NCBI GenBank assembly: GCA_019671135.1
Contig: JAHRHY010000003.1
Span: 1,054,001 to 1,118,000, forward strand
Source: Linnemannia hyalina
Lineage: Eukaryota; Mortierellomycota; Mortierellomycetes; Mortierellales; Mortierellaceae
Reading direction: 5' to 3'
Length of the DNA stretch: 64,000 nucleotides
Shown: positions 10,572-23,860 of the stretch, piece by piece
How the letters are laid out: each line of letters opens with the position of its first letter
Numbering within the stretch: the stretch's first letter is position 1
Position numbers and translations under genes: made by a program
Notes under the pieces: generated by a model
The model's database searches: none
Seen by the model: the letters and a program-made list of their open reading frames with translations, nothing else
Told to the model about the DNA's origin: nothing

Positions 10572-12417
10572 ATTTGTTGTGGAGCGATTATACAAATGAA
10601 GTGAAAATGAAGAAGAGGATCGAACTTGTAATAACAGTTTGATAGGTGACTAAACTCTTTCGTAGTGGCTTCTTGTCCAAGGAGGACCAGTCCCCAATGA
10701 TGCCCTCCCATCAAGTGAAATATCAATCATATCATGTTGAGCGCCATGAATAAAAGTCGAATCATCGGTCATGTCGATTTAGCGGCTAGAGGTTCCGTGC
10801 AGTCATTCTGCCCTGTGGCTGTTGATCCTATCTTTCATATCCATTGGATTCCGACCACAATCCTCCCCTCGTTGTTCTCCTTATCTTCGTTCGTTTGCTT
10901 TCCTTTTATTTCTTCATTTTCCTGACATCTTCCATTCATCAACAACACCCGCAACATCACACACCAGCGACATCACACACCCAAGCAGCTACAGCAGCAG
11001 CAAGGCCGCCTCTCAAACAGAGAAAGTGACATGACTTTCCATTTTGGACGGACGACAGAAAAAAACAAAACGGACAAGGGCAATCGCCACACACTCCTCC
11101 AACAAGTCATGGACAGATTTACCAACGAGTTTATTGCCTTCCGCATGGACTATGTGGAATAAGCAATAAATGCTGGAGCAGAAGCAGAAAGAAACCGTAC
11201 CGTACCACACCGATTCATAGAGGCCCAAAACGGCAGCGAAGGAGACGAGCCAACTAATACCGGCTATCATATCATAAATACAACAAAAGCAATAAACATA
11301 TTGCCACCACGTCCTCATGGATTCAGACGCACAAGGCTTCATCAGGAGTCCCAGTAAAGAGGGCAAGTCAGGCGCACGCGACATATGTGCTTTAATAGTT
11401 CAATGGTGGATAAGAGAAAAACAAGGTGCGTCATGACATTTGCAGTTACGGGAGAGGAACAAGCGATGGCCCGAGGAGCCACCAAACATCTGTTATCGTC
11501 CGCCACATAGAAATGAGAGTGATTGCAAAGACCACCGCCACATTTCGATACCAGGACTTTTGTCTCCAACTCTATAATCAAGTGGTGTCGAAACAGTTCA
11601 TGGATAGCTCGTTATCAACAGGAAGCGATCATCGATAAGGGTGAGATTACGCCATGGATGGGAGGTGGTTGCACGAACATGCAGCGAGCGCATGAATTCA
11701 ACATCGTTCGATTAGGTCAAGAGTCACAATGGAAAAGGAACGGAACGAGAACGAGGATTTGGCAGAAATGGAGACACGATACCAGAACGGGACAGCATCG
11801 CAGGTGGACATGAGGATGCAAACCACCAGACGCTGGCACCTGGAATGGAGGGTGTAAAGGGGAACCAGGAGGTCGATTCGAGACCACGAGGGCATGAATT
11901 AGTTGGACACTAATTTCGTTATACACTGCAATAAACCAACCAACACCTTTATCAGCTCTCAGCAGGACACACTTGCATGCAGCCACAGGATAAAGTACGT
12001 CCACTACATACTAACGATTATGAATGACCTATATTCAGGCACCCAAACTTTTGCAACACTCAAAAACCTGCCCGTCCTCCTTCAAAAGCTACATTCTCAA
12101 ATGCTTTTGCACTTGTTCTTTGTCTTCCCATTACGCATGGGGAGCGAGGGGCATTTGATAGACTCGGGAAGAGAAGCTTTACAAAAATCGACTGTCAAAA
12201 CAAAAGAACTACTCAAGGTTTGGTTTTTTATCACATCGTATAATGACCGCGTACCGTTTTCTGGAATTTTGAACGAGTACAATGAAAAAGAAAGGAAGAG
12301 CTGTATTTGTTCAAGCTGTGAGTGAAAGAAGAAGAAAAAAGCTACAATTCTGCTATGTTGTTGCGTTGGATGAGAGATGGCGTCTGTGCCTATGTGCCCT
12401 AGATTGCCTCATCGTCA
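10572..12417. other. Intergenic region, no supported gene
   Basis: About 1.8 kb without convincing coding sequence. A short forward frame near 11730-11850 (MEKERNENEDLAEMETRYQ, ending LEWRV) has a coding-like mix of residues, and minus-strand frames at 11013-11384 and 11717-12004 are Cys/hydrophobic-rich. None has good splice signals, a domain or a clear start. They could be remnants of decayed genes. Confidence 0.5.
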
Positions 12418-15400
12418 CTACAATTCCTCCATCTCGACATCCTCCTCCTCCTCCTCCTGGATGTCTGAACTCTCCACTTCGCCCTGCAGATGCGGGGGCA
12501 GCTTTTGGACGAACGTTCTCTTCTCTCTAATTATATGTGCAATGTCCTGGTCCACTTCCTGTCTCTTTTGGTCATCGTGCTTTCTCTTAGGGTCGAACTT
12601 ACTCCGCTGTCGTCGTAAATCCTGGATCAGCGCGTTGCATTCATCCACCTTATCAAGTATGGTTTGTTGCTCAGCCGTGGCGGGAACCGTTTGGGACTGT
12701 ACGAAGAAGGCAACATACTCGGCCGAACCGGGTGAGGCCATGGGGTCTAGCTTGCTGAGCATATCCATGCTATAAAGCGACATTGTATATGAATTGGTTA
12801 CTGACATGCTCTTTTCGTTACCTCCTTCCTTTGCACATACTGTATGGTAAACGAGAACAATACACTTACCGAGTAAGAAGTTTGCGTGTTGGGTTCTTGG
12901 GTATGGGGAGGACCTTGAGGGTGTCCCAAAATAGATCCCAGTCCTTTGCAGAAGGAACCTCTGTTTCTCTTGTTTTCTTGGGCAGGGCGGCCTTGATCAG
13001 ATTCGTGTACAGGGTCGACAGATTTTCATCCGTATATCCCGATGCTGTGAGAGGGTTAAACGCATTCTCTTTCAGCGCCTTCGACCACATGGCAGCCAAT
13101 CTCTTCGTACCTCTATGAGATCGAGCTCCTCTGACCTCGGACTCAAACGACTAAAGTAACACCAAAGTAGAAGGTCAAGTTAATGAAATGTCGTTTTTTC
13201 ATATACTTTTGTCCTTTGGTTTAACTCACACCCAAACACTTCATACCTGTGGCAACGATGTACTGGCAAGTTCGATGAGGTCCTCCAAGGCGTCCACCCT
13301 CTTGTCCGTGGTGAGGGTGCTGTTGAACGTGTACAGGTGGACACTGTTCAGTAGATCGGCCAAGGGTTTTTGAAAGTGGTATTGGAGGGGCATCGCGTGT
13401 GCCAGCATGGTGGTGGCAGGCTCGAGACCAATCAGGCGTGCCTGCACTCCAGCGATAACTGCGTCAATCAGATGGGCCGCCGAACCCCCCGCACATTCCT
13501 GATAGATCTGGAACTCCGCCACCTCAAGATAGGAATCGCGTCCCGTCGAATCCTCGTCTTTATGCATCACCTTCTCGATGACCCCCGCCCTTGTGGTCAC
13601 GCTCAACATTAACTCGACGACGGCGTTCTTCACCTGTCGAGCCAACAAATTCATCAGTCCGTCATTGAATATAATCTCGTCCTCGTTGTCGGTTGTGAGG
13701 GTGGGTGGTGTTGAGGCGGACATAATGAGTGCAATGTCCATCCAAGTTCGAAACCCCTCTAGCACCACGTCGGTTGGCATGTAACTGGAAGTAAGAATGG
13801 GCATTATGTGCTTGCACATCTCATTGATCCAGCCGTTGCGATTGGCTTGGGTGGCTTGGGCGCCTTGGGTGCTCTGGGTCGTTGAAGTCACGTCGCCGTG
13901 TATCGTTGCCTTCATTAACGAGAGACAGCAAGGAACGATCTATTTGATAGAAGGCGAAATAAATTTTAGTCTTGTTGCATTCATTATAAGAGGCGTTTTT
14001 GCAGCATGGCCTGTTTCACCAAGAACTTACTTTCTCCAAGTCCTGCTCCTTTTCCTCATCCTCCTTTATGAACCTGTCCAACACTTGGGCCGTCGTTCCA
14101 AATACTTTGACATACTCCTCGTGTCCGAGACCCTGGTCGCCGACTGCCACGTTACTAAGTATGGTCGCAAGGGACTCGATGGCATTGATCAATTGAACGG
14201 CCTGGCTCTACATGATTGATTGCACGTCAAAAATTAGTCTGCGCCAAACATATAATATTGTCATATCATCACGTTGAGACAACGGCATTAAACGAAAAAC
14301 CATTGGTGTTAAACCAACCTCATTGTAAGTACCCTAAGCGATCAAACAAAAAAACAAAAAAAAACAAAAGTTAAAACAGAGTAACGTCATCAGGAGAACG
14401 CCGCATGGTGCCCCAGTACATCAGACTTTTTTGTGTTTTCAACTCACCTCACAGACCTCTTTTCCAAGTTTCAAGTACATCACCTCCCCGGCCTTTACAA
14501 GACCCCGGACCTTGCTGTGTAATGTATTGTACGCGTGAGCAATGTTGATGTTTTGTTGTGTCGGGGACGGCTGCTTATCGGGACCGACAACAGAGTACAT
14601 GGCAGCTTCCCATGTCGCAAACGCCTTGGAGACTGCGGCAGCACAAGAACTTGTGTATGTTCTTTTTAACTGGGCAATGCAGACATCAGCAAAGTTGCCA
14701 AAGGTCTGAAAAAGAAAAAAAACGAATGATTTGATTAACACTTTGCATATGTCATTGTGTTACGGATATCGTAGATTATTTCATCCAGACCACCAAAGAA
14801 AAGAACTCACCTTTGGGTCGTTGTTCACCAACAAGGTTAGCGGAAGATCCTGAAGAATGCTGAAGACGGCAACGGTAACGTCCGTGTTCGTACCACAGGT
14901 ATTTACAAGATCAGTCCTCGACGCGGCAAATCTTGTCCGCATTGACAACCTTTTCGTCTCCTCCACCGCACCATCGTCTTTCCACACGGCGTGATACGAC
15001 TGTTGCAGAAAGATTGACAACACGCCTGTCTCTTGGTGGTCCAGGTTAAGGTTGTCGCTGAGAAACATCTTCAACAGTAGCTCGTCATCCTAAAAACAAT
15101 GCAAAAATAAACTCTATGAATGTTTTGCAAAGACACACATACTTTTTCCTCCTGAAAAGAAGTATCAAATACAAACCTTGATTTTCTTGTCAACAATCCA
15201 CAGCAGCTTGACAGCTGTACGGCAGCGGTTCACGTCAGCGGTGGTGAAATAAGCGAGAGTGGGCTCGCCAAGGGCTGTGCGGACAAGCTTGACCATCTTT
15301 AAGACACCCCAAATCAGACCGCGGATATATCGGCCATTGTCGCTTATGCCTGTAAGCCGCCCAAGCTCTACCTTCTTGCCCTTGGCAACCCTTACGAACA

Positions 15401-17358
15401 TGTCGTGAAGAATATTTGCCATTGACGTGGAAATTTTCATGTTGGCATTCATGGCATCATCAAATGGCATGAGGGACAGTAGAAATAGGCGCCGTTGATC
15501 TTGCCTATTCAGGGTCATCATTGGCAAAAGCTGCACAAGGGTATCAAGAGCAAAGGATTGAACAGAACGATCTGCCTCTGAAGCAGCAAGAGATATGAAA
15601 GGATCCTTTGCTGCTTCAAGAAAGCTATCGCCGTCACCTTTTTTGCCTGCCTCAATGGCAACCACTCGTCGCATACTTTTCTGTGCCTCAAGACGTATGA
15701 CATTAGATGGACTTTTGGCCAAAACCAAAAGGAGATCGAATCTGGATGAGGACGCAAACGAAATGGGGTTCGAGATCGACCATGATGACAGGAAGGCCAT
15801 GAAGGACGTCTGCCAATCAGGACTGTCCCAATGAGGTGATGCTCGGACAGCGCTATTAAAAAAAGAAATATGGGGTGTCTGTTAGATAACAGTTTGACAG
15901 AAAACCAAAAAGTCCAAATTGACCACCTTGCACATGCGAGTAAACATTCATACTTACGCTTCAAATGCCATAATAGACTTGTCCAATGCAGCAATCTTGG
16001 CGGTGGATGATGATGTCATCTGGCTAATGGTGTGAGATATGAAGCTGCACCCCAAAAAGAAGGCCATTGAGGAAACTCCGAGACCCCTAAGGAATGGTTC
16101 GATCGATATCCAGATTAGAAACATGAAAAAGGGGTGAGAACTCATTCTGGTTGGAAACAACAAAACAACACCTCTGCGAAATTCATCTCAAGCACTACTG
16201 CCATACCAGTTTCCTTGCATCAAGGATGTGCATAGACGTATCATCAAAGGAGCCGGAGGGGTGGTCGTCTTTGTATTGTCCTTGCCAGCGAGCGAAGGAT
16301 CCATGAGCCACTTTTCCTTGCAGGTTTGAGCCCATGTCCTGATGGCAACATCGACAATTCGTTGGAGGTCATTGTACTCGTCGGCGTCATGGTTTTCTTC
16401 GCCTGGCAAGTCTTCCAGCCGCTATATGAAATGAAAACAATGAAAAAAGGGCGTCAGTCTAAAATCAACATGTTCTGGTAAAGATACAAAAGCCCAAGTG
16501 TTCACAGTTTCAGATTCTACCTTGTCTGAGAGGTTTTGGTTCGAAATGTCAATGTGCGCTTCTTGAACAACCATACTGGCCTTGAGCTTGGACAACTCGT
16601 CAATACCGCAAAGGACCAAAACAAGGTTGACCAGGTGAGTGAGGGCCAGAGTGGCGTTCTTGGAATAGTTGATACCCCATCGCTTCATGGAAGCGATAAT
16701 GTCGTCCTCGGAACTGCGGATGGCATCTAATAAAAAAAAGAGGCCGTAGTGAGTACCAAGAAAAGAGAACTTTTTTTTTGCGAGTTACTCGATGGAAGGG
16801 ATGGACAATGTTCTTCCTTACGGTGAAGATCGGCTGTGGCTCTTCCTTTTTCCTTGGTGACTCCGGGAGCGGCAGGCGTTTCTTCGTCTCCTTGTGACTC
16901 AGTCAGACTTGCGACATCAGCCTCGTCTACTTTTCGCTTCTTACCCGCAACCGTGGCGGAAGTACCGGCTGGAGGAAGGTAATGACGAGTACAAGTAAGC
17001 ATTTGCTGACGTTACAGGAGCCTCAAATGAGAGACTCCAAATGTCAAAGTACTGTATTATTCTTTTTCAAATTTACATAACTATGTCTTTGATACGTACC
17101 ACTTTGCTGGATTTCCGCTTCGTCCATCTCCTGGGATGACATTGCTGCGTCCTCGATATTACTTGTATGTCGGCTTACTGACCGACCTTTACCTCGACGC
17201 GCCGCTGCTCGTCCTCTTGTGCTCTGCAAATATATCAAACAAAAGGGAGGAGTGTTATTACTTGTCAAGTCGTCTAAACAACAGTTTATCGCCGTGTGCC
17301 ATTCATATTTTTATATTACGTCGGTTTTGCTTCCACTGTGTTCGCCTCGTTCTGCCAT
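12418..17358 (-). CDS. Cohesin subunit SCC3/STAG-like protein
   Basis: Thirteen exons, in coding order: 17358-17320, 17223-17100, 16968-16822, 16726-16521, 16421-16199, 16086-15958, 15852-15177, 15089-14811, 14705-14448, 14207-14031, 13939-13247, 13150-12870 and 12769-12418. The product is about 1,194 residues, the usual SCC3/STAG length. SCC3 binds the kleisin arm of the cohesin ring, helps load it on DNA, and is all-helical. Here the N-terminus is disordered and basic (TRGRAAARRGKGRS; GKKRKVDEADV). It is followed by the characteristic start of the helical body, SEDDIIASMKRWGINY..LALTHLVNLVLVLCG, resembling the DD/W-I-Y..L..L.N..L...G block of STAG proteins. A helical body and an acidic C-terminus (EEEEEDVEMEEL) complete it. 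Exon 5 needs one extra base near 16268-16285 to join KEKWLMDPSLAGKD to SGSFDDTSMHILDARK; every other junction is in phase. Similarity is weak in the middle, so another HEAT-type cohesin factor is possible. Confidence 0.65.
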
Positions 17359-18777
17359 GGTGAATCAAAATAAAACTGTGTGGAAGAAAGCGTAGAGGTG
17401 GTTGCTGTTATATGTGTATGTGTATGTGTATGCGTTTGTGTGTACGGAAGTAGGCAAAAGTGTTTTAGGTGGTGGAGTGAAAGAAGAAAAGTCAGCACAT
17501 CGCACCGGTATTTATTTGCTGGGAGGGGGTTGCCTCTGTGATCGCTAATCTCATTAAAAAAACTATCGCCACTGTTGTTTGTTCTCAATGCCTGATTGTA
17601 ATTTTCTTTTACGCCTGATTGCCATCCAGTGGCCGCTATTGTTTCAGGGCTTCATAGCAAGTAGAATAAACAAATATAGACAGCATTTTTGAAAGAGGAG
17701 GTGTTTACCAAGACAGGCACTCAAAGTGAGGTCCGTGGCATTTGTGCATGGAGGATAGTGCAAGAGCATGGTGGTAAATAACCAGTTCGTCTGTCCTCCC
17801 TATTGAATCATGCATCGGCGCTTGAGGTCTGATTGAATAATACAAGATGAGCATGACACAGGGAACAATAGGATGGTGAAGGACAGACATAGAGCAAAAG
17901 AAAAGGGAAGAGGTTATAGACAATCATCGTCCCAAATCGATAGACAGCTTTCTTTAGTTTATCTTTGTAGGCACGAGAGGGTGAAGACACGCGAAACATT
18001 CATTGCCTTATTTCTTCCTGCGTCTGCTGTTGACAATACCAACTTGCTCTTCTTTGCCCGTTCATTTGTTTAACTTGACCAGTATGCTCGTTGTTCTTCG
18101 TGCAGTACTATATCTCAGGTATAAAAGAAGCTCGCTATGCTTGTCACCTTTATTTCATAGCTTGGGAGAGTTATCATATATAAGCTCTATTGTTTCAAGA
18201 GAGACACAAATACAAAGCGAAAGGTAGGGCATGTCAACGAATGGGTTGCATTTTTGGTTGAAGAGAAAGAACAATTAGGAAAATATGATGACAAGGATGA
18301 GGAGGGAGAAGGATGGAAAAAAGGGGGGAGGTGCGGGAGGCGTTCAAGGACACAAAGAAAGTGGCAACTGTAAAAGGGGGTTTGAGCCCATTGATGAAAT
18401 GACAAGACGCGACCGAAGGATGAGCGGCATCGAGGAGGAAGGGAATATCGTTTTTTGGTTAATTGTTCCTTATCCCCATGACAATGTCGCGCCGGATACT
18501 TTTCCTTTTGTTTCCACTGTGCATGGACAGGACATGGGCTGTTATCCAGGGATGAATAGCAGCTGTCTTGGGTCATACCCCAAGCCTTTTCTTCCTTGAA
18601 GTGGAAAACAAAAGGACAAGCAGCCTGGTGGATAATTTATGTGGTATTTCAAAGGGAGCAACGCCAGCACCTTCGGCAACGAATAGTGCACCACGATTGC
18701 CCTCTTTTCGTAAAGCTTTCTTTTTTCATCAGCAACAGTCAAAAGTGGATAGTTTGGTCATTGTAGTAATAGGATCA

Positions 18778-18923
18778 GTTCTCTTTCAATCACCCTGTCA
18801 GTCTCGTATATCATACATATTAAACCACAACCATCCGTGAAGGCTTTGCAGTTCTCTTTCAATCACCCTGTCAGTCTCGTATATTATACATATCAGACCA
18901 CCACCATCAGTGAAGGCTTTGCT
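18778..18923 (+). repeat. Two tandem 73-bp repeats (plus a diverged third copy)
   Basis: Copies at 18778-18850 and 18851-18923 differ at only a few positions. Both begin gttctctttcaatcaccctg and carry an AT-rich core near tatat.atacatat. A third, more diverged copy (tctttcaatcgctcc ... atatataaatacatata) follows at about 18937-18980 and contains the best TATA-like box. The arrangement looks like a duplicated core-promoter segment upstream of the Fanzor-fusion gene. Confidence 0.8.
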
Positions 18924-18964
18924 GTTCTCTCTGCTATGTCTTTCAATCGCTCCTCTCAACCTCA

Positions 18965-18974
18965 TATATAAATA
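18965..18974 (+). promoter_or_regulatory. TATA-like box for the Fanzor-fusion transcript
   Basis: TATATAAATA is followed by the C/T-rich sequence typical of leaders in this window. It is about 850 bases upstream of the ATG at 19817, but three apparent leader introns shorten the mature distance. Assigned by motif and position only. Confidence 0.4.
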
Positions 18975-19816
18975 CATATAGTTTTGTCTCTTTCCTGCTC
19001 CTCTTTTCTTCTCTCTTTTCATCCTCATCCTTCCCTGCCAACCCTCTCATCCTTCCCCTTCCTCTTCATTGTCGACGCCTGCCTTCTACACCCATCTCTT
19101 CACACATTTTCGAACTAGTTCTATTTCCTTCCTCCTCTCCATCCACATCACACTCCAGCACGTCCTCGTCGAGACGAACACCCTCGCACTTCTCATTGCA
19201 GTCCTTCTGTGTTCTCTGCACAAAGGGATTCGCCCCACTCACCCTCTCCCCGCGTCTCGCTGCTCGTATCAAGTACGTGTTTCTTTTCTCTTTGTGTTTT
19301 TATTTCGGCTTAACTCTGCATAGGCTCACATCTTTCTAACTCAGGTACCTTACATTGCTTTCTCTTCTTGCGCTATCTCCTAGATCTCCTTGGCCTATTG
19401 TAATCTACTCCCTCTTTTCACTCCCAAACATCTTGCCCTTGATCGTTCGCGTCTGCGGCAGCAGTTACACAACTCACTTCGTCTTTTTTCGGTGAGTCCT
19501 TTGAGGCATTGCGTTACTCCGCAATCTACATACAGTCCAATGTCGACACCAAAAATATGCCAACTCACCATAATACCTCTCTTTTTTTTTTGACCGGTCT
19601 TCAGGCTCCCTCAGGGTTCCTCTTTAACTCAAGCCGACAGACCTCTTCCTCTTTCTCAAGAGCTCCTGTGTTCGACAGTACGTCTGCTGCATCCATGCGT
19701 TTTCTTTTTATCACAATGAACAGATTGATCACAACACAGCCAAAAAAACAACAACAAGCTAATATCTCCATCACTCTTCCTTGATCGTTGTCTCCATTAG
19801 AGCCTCATCCTGCGTT

Positions 19817-22800
19817 ATGGGTATTGGCGACACATTCCAGCTTCTGGAAGAGAATGCCTTCGTCCCTACGCCTTGCGATCCTCTAGGGTTCGTTCCCCAA
19901 GGCAACAAAACAGGGCACGTCGATGTACTGGCGTGGATGCGCCAGTATTTGATCGCCACCTACTGCAACATCCTCTTCAAGATCTTCAAGGAGGATAGGT
20001 TGGCTGGTCGTGTCGATTGGAATCGCTCTTTGGAAGACGATGTTGTCCGCATTGCGTCGGAGCGTCTGTCCGATGCCCTAAAGAAGCAGCTCGCCAAGAC
20101 TTTCATCCCCGGAAATGTCCTACTTCATATTGATGGGAAACACAACGATCAAAAGGCGCTTGCTCACTCGATCCGTGCTTCCAACGGCGACAAAGACAAA
20201 CGAGCTTTCTACAATAGTATGGCTAAAGTCAAGACCCTGATGGGCCCCTTCTATGGACGCAACATTCCCAAGCCCCGCTCCCGAACCACAGGGAACACCA
20301 GAGACGACGACGATGATACTCCAACGGATGGTAGAGTGCCCTACTCTGCCAGGCACAATGTCTTCCACCGCTCTACCAAGGACAAGATTGTCAAGATTAG
20401 AAAGACCATGAAGGCTCTCTGGAAAAAGGCCCACCCCATGGACGACAACATCAAAAAAGTCACTTGCGCCGCCTTGAACAACCTTGGTCATAACGTCCAC
20501 TCTTGCCGCGGCGAGGCTGACGTATGTATCTCCACTCAAGGAGGCGAGATTTACAGCTTCTCGGGCGACTCTGACTTTTTGTATCATCCCATCCATACAT
20601 TCGTCCGCAAGGATCCAAAGGACCCGACTACCATGCTGGCGTACCCGACACAAGAGGCTCGCACCTCTTTCAACCTGACTCCTGCCGGTATGGCTGCACT
20701 TGCTGTTGTCAGTCGGAATGACTATTCGGTCCATGTCCGAGGATATTCCTTGAAGAAGAACCTTAAAGTCCTCCAGTCGATTAATGGAGCCAAGCCCAGC
20801 GATGCTATCCATCTTTCCTCAGAGGTCCTAGTCACAAGATACTGCCGTGCTGTCTCCAAGCCATGGGAAATAATTAACCCTACCAGGTTCAGTTCTGCAA
20901 TGGACATTTTCGTTCATCACCAGGAAACCTTCAACAATCGTCCAGTCCCATCATCAACAATGTCATTCGATCACGACATGAGGATTTTTGAAGAGGTGTG
21001 CGACAACTATCTTCGGCACTTTCGCAACCCCGCTCTTCGTGGACCCGTATCTCTGGACAATCTGCCTCTATCTTTCTTCACGCCAAGCGTTTATACCCGC
21101 AACAGGGACAGGACAGACTTGGAAGACATAAGGACAGAGTGGCTGGAGGTTCAAAAACGCCTCCGGTTGCAAAATCGGACAGCCCTCATAGCCCCTACCC
21201 TTGTGCTTGCTCCTGCACCTGTTCCAGTCGTCCCCGCCTTGACCATGCCTGTTATCCCACGCAGGATCCCTCCTGTCGAATCTCGTCCAGGTGTATACTC
21301 GTCGGTCATGCCTTTTGTCCAGCGCCCGGCCATCTCCAACTTGACGATGCCTGTTATCCCACGCAGGATCCCTCCCGTCGAATCTCGTCCAGGTGTCTAC
21401 CCATCCCCCTTTCCAGCAAAAACTCTCCCTTTAATCATGCCGGTTATTGCGCCTCGGATTGAACCTGTCGGCTTGCTTGCTTTAGAAACTCTCTATCCAC
21501 ACCGTCATTTTTATCACGTTGACTGGCCTCGTTTGCCTATTTCAGTGTCTGACTTTCCAAGAGATCCTCACTACCGACCGCACAAGGGCTGGATGTCGTC
21601 CAACAAGTACCGCATCCGTAACTACACCATCCCGTCTGGCCCCTCTCCCTCGGCCGACGACGATGATGCGGATCAGCACCAGAGCCAGAAGAAGAAGAAG
21701 AAGAAGAAGAAGGGAGGCATACGCATGAACAAAAAACAGAAAACGGAGGAGGAGAAGCTCAAGGAGGAGGCAGTGAAGCGCGAGAAGGCAGCCGCCCGAC
21801 GACGACCCGATACGTCCAAAAAAGGCCGAACCGAGCCCAACCCTAACGCCACGCCCAAGAACGACGATCCCGCCACGATATTGGACAGGGTATTAAAAGG
21901 AAAGTACGCGCTGAACGTTCTGGAGGTTGGAACGGTCGGTCAGCGACTCAAGGACTCTATCGCCTTCCACTGCAGAAAGAACCTGCCCGAGGTCCGGGAG
22001 CGGATCTTCAACGACCTGAACGACTTTTTCCTGGCTCTGGTCAAGATCGCCACGGACGTTGTCCACGCTGCGCGAATTGCGCTATCATGCTACATCGCCA
22101 AAGTCATGTTGGAGTTTCCTGCCACCACCCAAGCTGAAATCATCGCGCGCAAGAACAAGCTGCAGGACATTGGCGACATTGGCGGAAAGCATTGGTTTGG
22201 CAGCGTACTCAATGTTATTTTTCGATGGGATCAAGCCCGCACAGGGAACCAGGTTGTTCGCGAGATTGTTGACGACTACCGTGCTCTGTGTGCTCAGGCT
22301 GGCCTTGTGCACGATCGCTGGACCGATCTTATCTCCGGCGGAATGAATTTTTTCTTGCAGCAGGTTGGCGGCGACATGGAATCGATAATCCAGGGCCACT
22401 TTCGCGGCAACATCAAGGAGCTGGTTGAGCGCGTTAAAACGACAAACCCGACATGGTGCCAGGGCGAAGGCGCTCCCCTCCTCAACGACATGTACATCAA
22501 TCCCACCAATCCTAAAAACGACAAGCACATGTTTCGCAACTATGGGATCGTTGCAGCATTCTGGACCTTGAACGCCCATCTGCCATCCCACCGACGATTT
22601 GCAATGTTTCCAAAGTACAAGCACAAGGATCTTTATGTCACCATCACGGAGAAGCACATCATGGAGACTTTACCCTTCAGACCAAACACCAGCCCTTCCA
22701 CGCTTGAATTCCTCGCTCCTTTTACTGTCCGCTCGGTCATTGCCCATCCTGGAGAACTTGTGTACCGCCTCTTCATGACCAGCACTGTCGGCTACAAGAC

Positions 22801-23828
22801 GACGTCATGTCTGATGAACCCATCTCAGTCCGGACCCGACTTTCCTCCCTTCTTTTTACCTCCAAGTGTCGACGGTGATGACTTCCAGGATGCCTACGAC
22901 GCCCTTCAGAGCGAGTATGAGATCCGTGGCAATCATGGAGCTACCCCAGCTTTCAGCCAAGCCAAGCGTAACTTCATAGCTGCGATCGACAAGGCTATCA
23001 TGGAGGCCAAAGACGTCAGATCTGCCATCAACGACGACGACCAAAACAAGGAACGCCACCGTCGTATGCATATTCTTCACGGATCAATCCAAACAAACGG
23101 TCTTGACGCCAAGCTCCACGCCTTCCACACCGCCCAAAAGAAACACCTTGCTGGAACCTACGGCCCCAAGACAACCAAGAGTCTCCTAGGCGATATCAAG
23201 ACAAAGTATCCTTCAAGAGACGAATTGCTTCGTGATCATCTCTCTCCCGAGGTGTATCGGATTGTGGCCATGGATCCAGGTCTGGCCAACACCATCACGG
23301 CTGTCATTCTCGACTCTCGCTCACCCAACAGAGTCAGAAACTTGGCAATCTCCAGTGGATCGCAGAAGGAACCAGAGCGGCACCACCGTCGAGGTCTGAA
23401 CGCCGCCAAGAGCAAGAGAGGGATCAACTTTTTGGAGAACTCCATCGTCCCCGTCGAGTTTCCTCAGTTCCGAAATACTGGAGACGATTGGGTTAATTGG
23501 TTGTGCCTGCGAGATTCCATCCGCCTAAATTGTGTGTCGGAACTTGGGGTGTACAAGCGGCTTCGAGCCTTCTATGGTTCCATCATGTTCAAAGTCAAGA
23601 ACAGGAGCTTGAAGTTGGCTCAGAACGCTACACTAAACAAGGCTGTCGGCGTAATCATCCGGTCGTGTGGAATCAAGGGCAAGTGGAGAGAGGGAGACAA
23701 TAGGGTGCGCCCCTTGTTTGTTGCTGGCGATGGCAACTTCACATCCAGGCCCGGTCGGCCCATCCGACACTTGCAGTTCTTCAAGAAGCTAAAGACCAAG
23801 GTAAGCATTATTATGTTCTCTCTCTCCT

Positions 23829-23860
<32 letters not shown>

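Larger units (their letters stand above)
17359..19816. other. Intergenic region, then presumed promoter and leader of the Fanzor-fusion gene
   Basis: 17359-18700 holds no supported gene; short TATG-type repeats lie near 17405-17435. From 18778 a promoter-like block follows: two tandem 73-bp units, a diverged third copy and a TATA-like box at 18965-18974. After that comes about 850 bases of C/T-rich leader with apparent introns at 19273-19344, 19492-19604 and 19678-19800, so that the last leader exon begins 16 bases before the ATG at 19817. Confidence 0.55.

Noticed and set aside
11013..12004. Several minus-strand hydrophobic/Cys-rich ORFs
   Set aside because: No consistent splicing into one protein and no domain; could be chance or very old decay.
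19781..19816. Start of the Fanzor-fusion frame at the earlier TTG
   Set aside because: It overlaps an apparent intron acceptor (CCATTAG, ending 19800), and the ATG at 19817 gives the canonical MGI start of the FEN/XPG fold.
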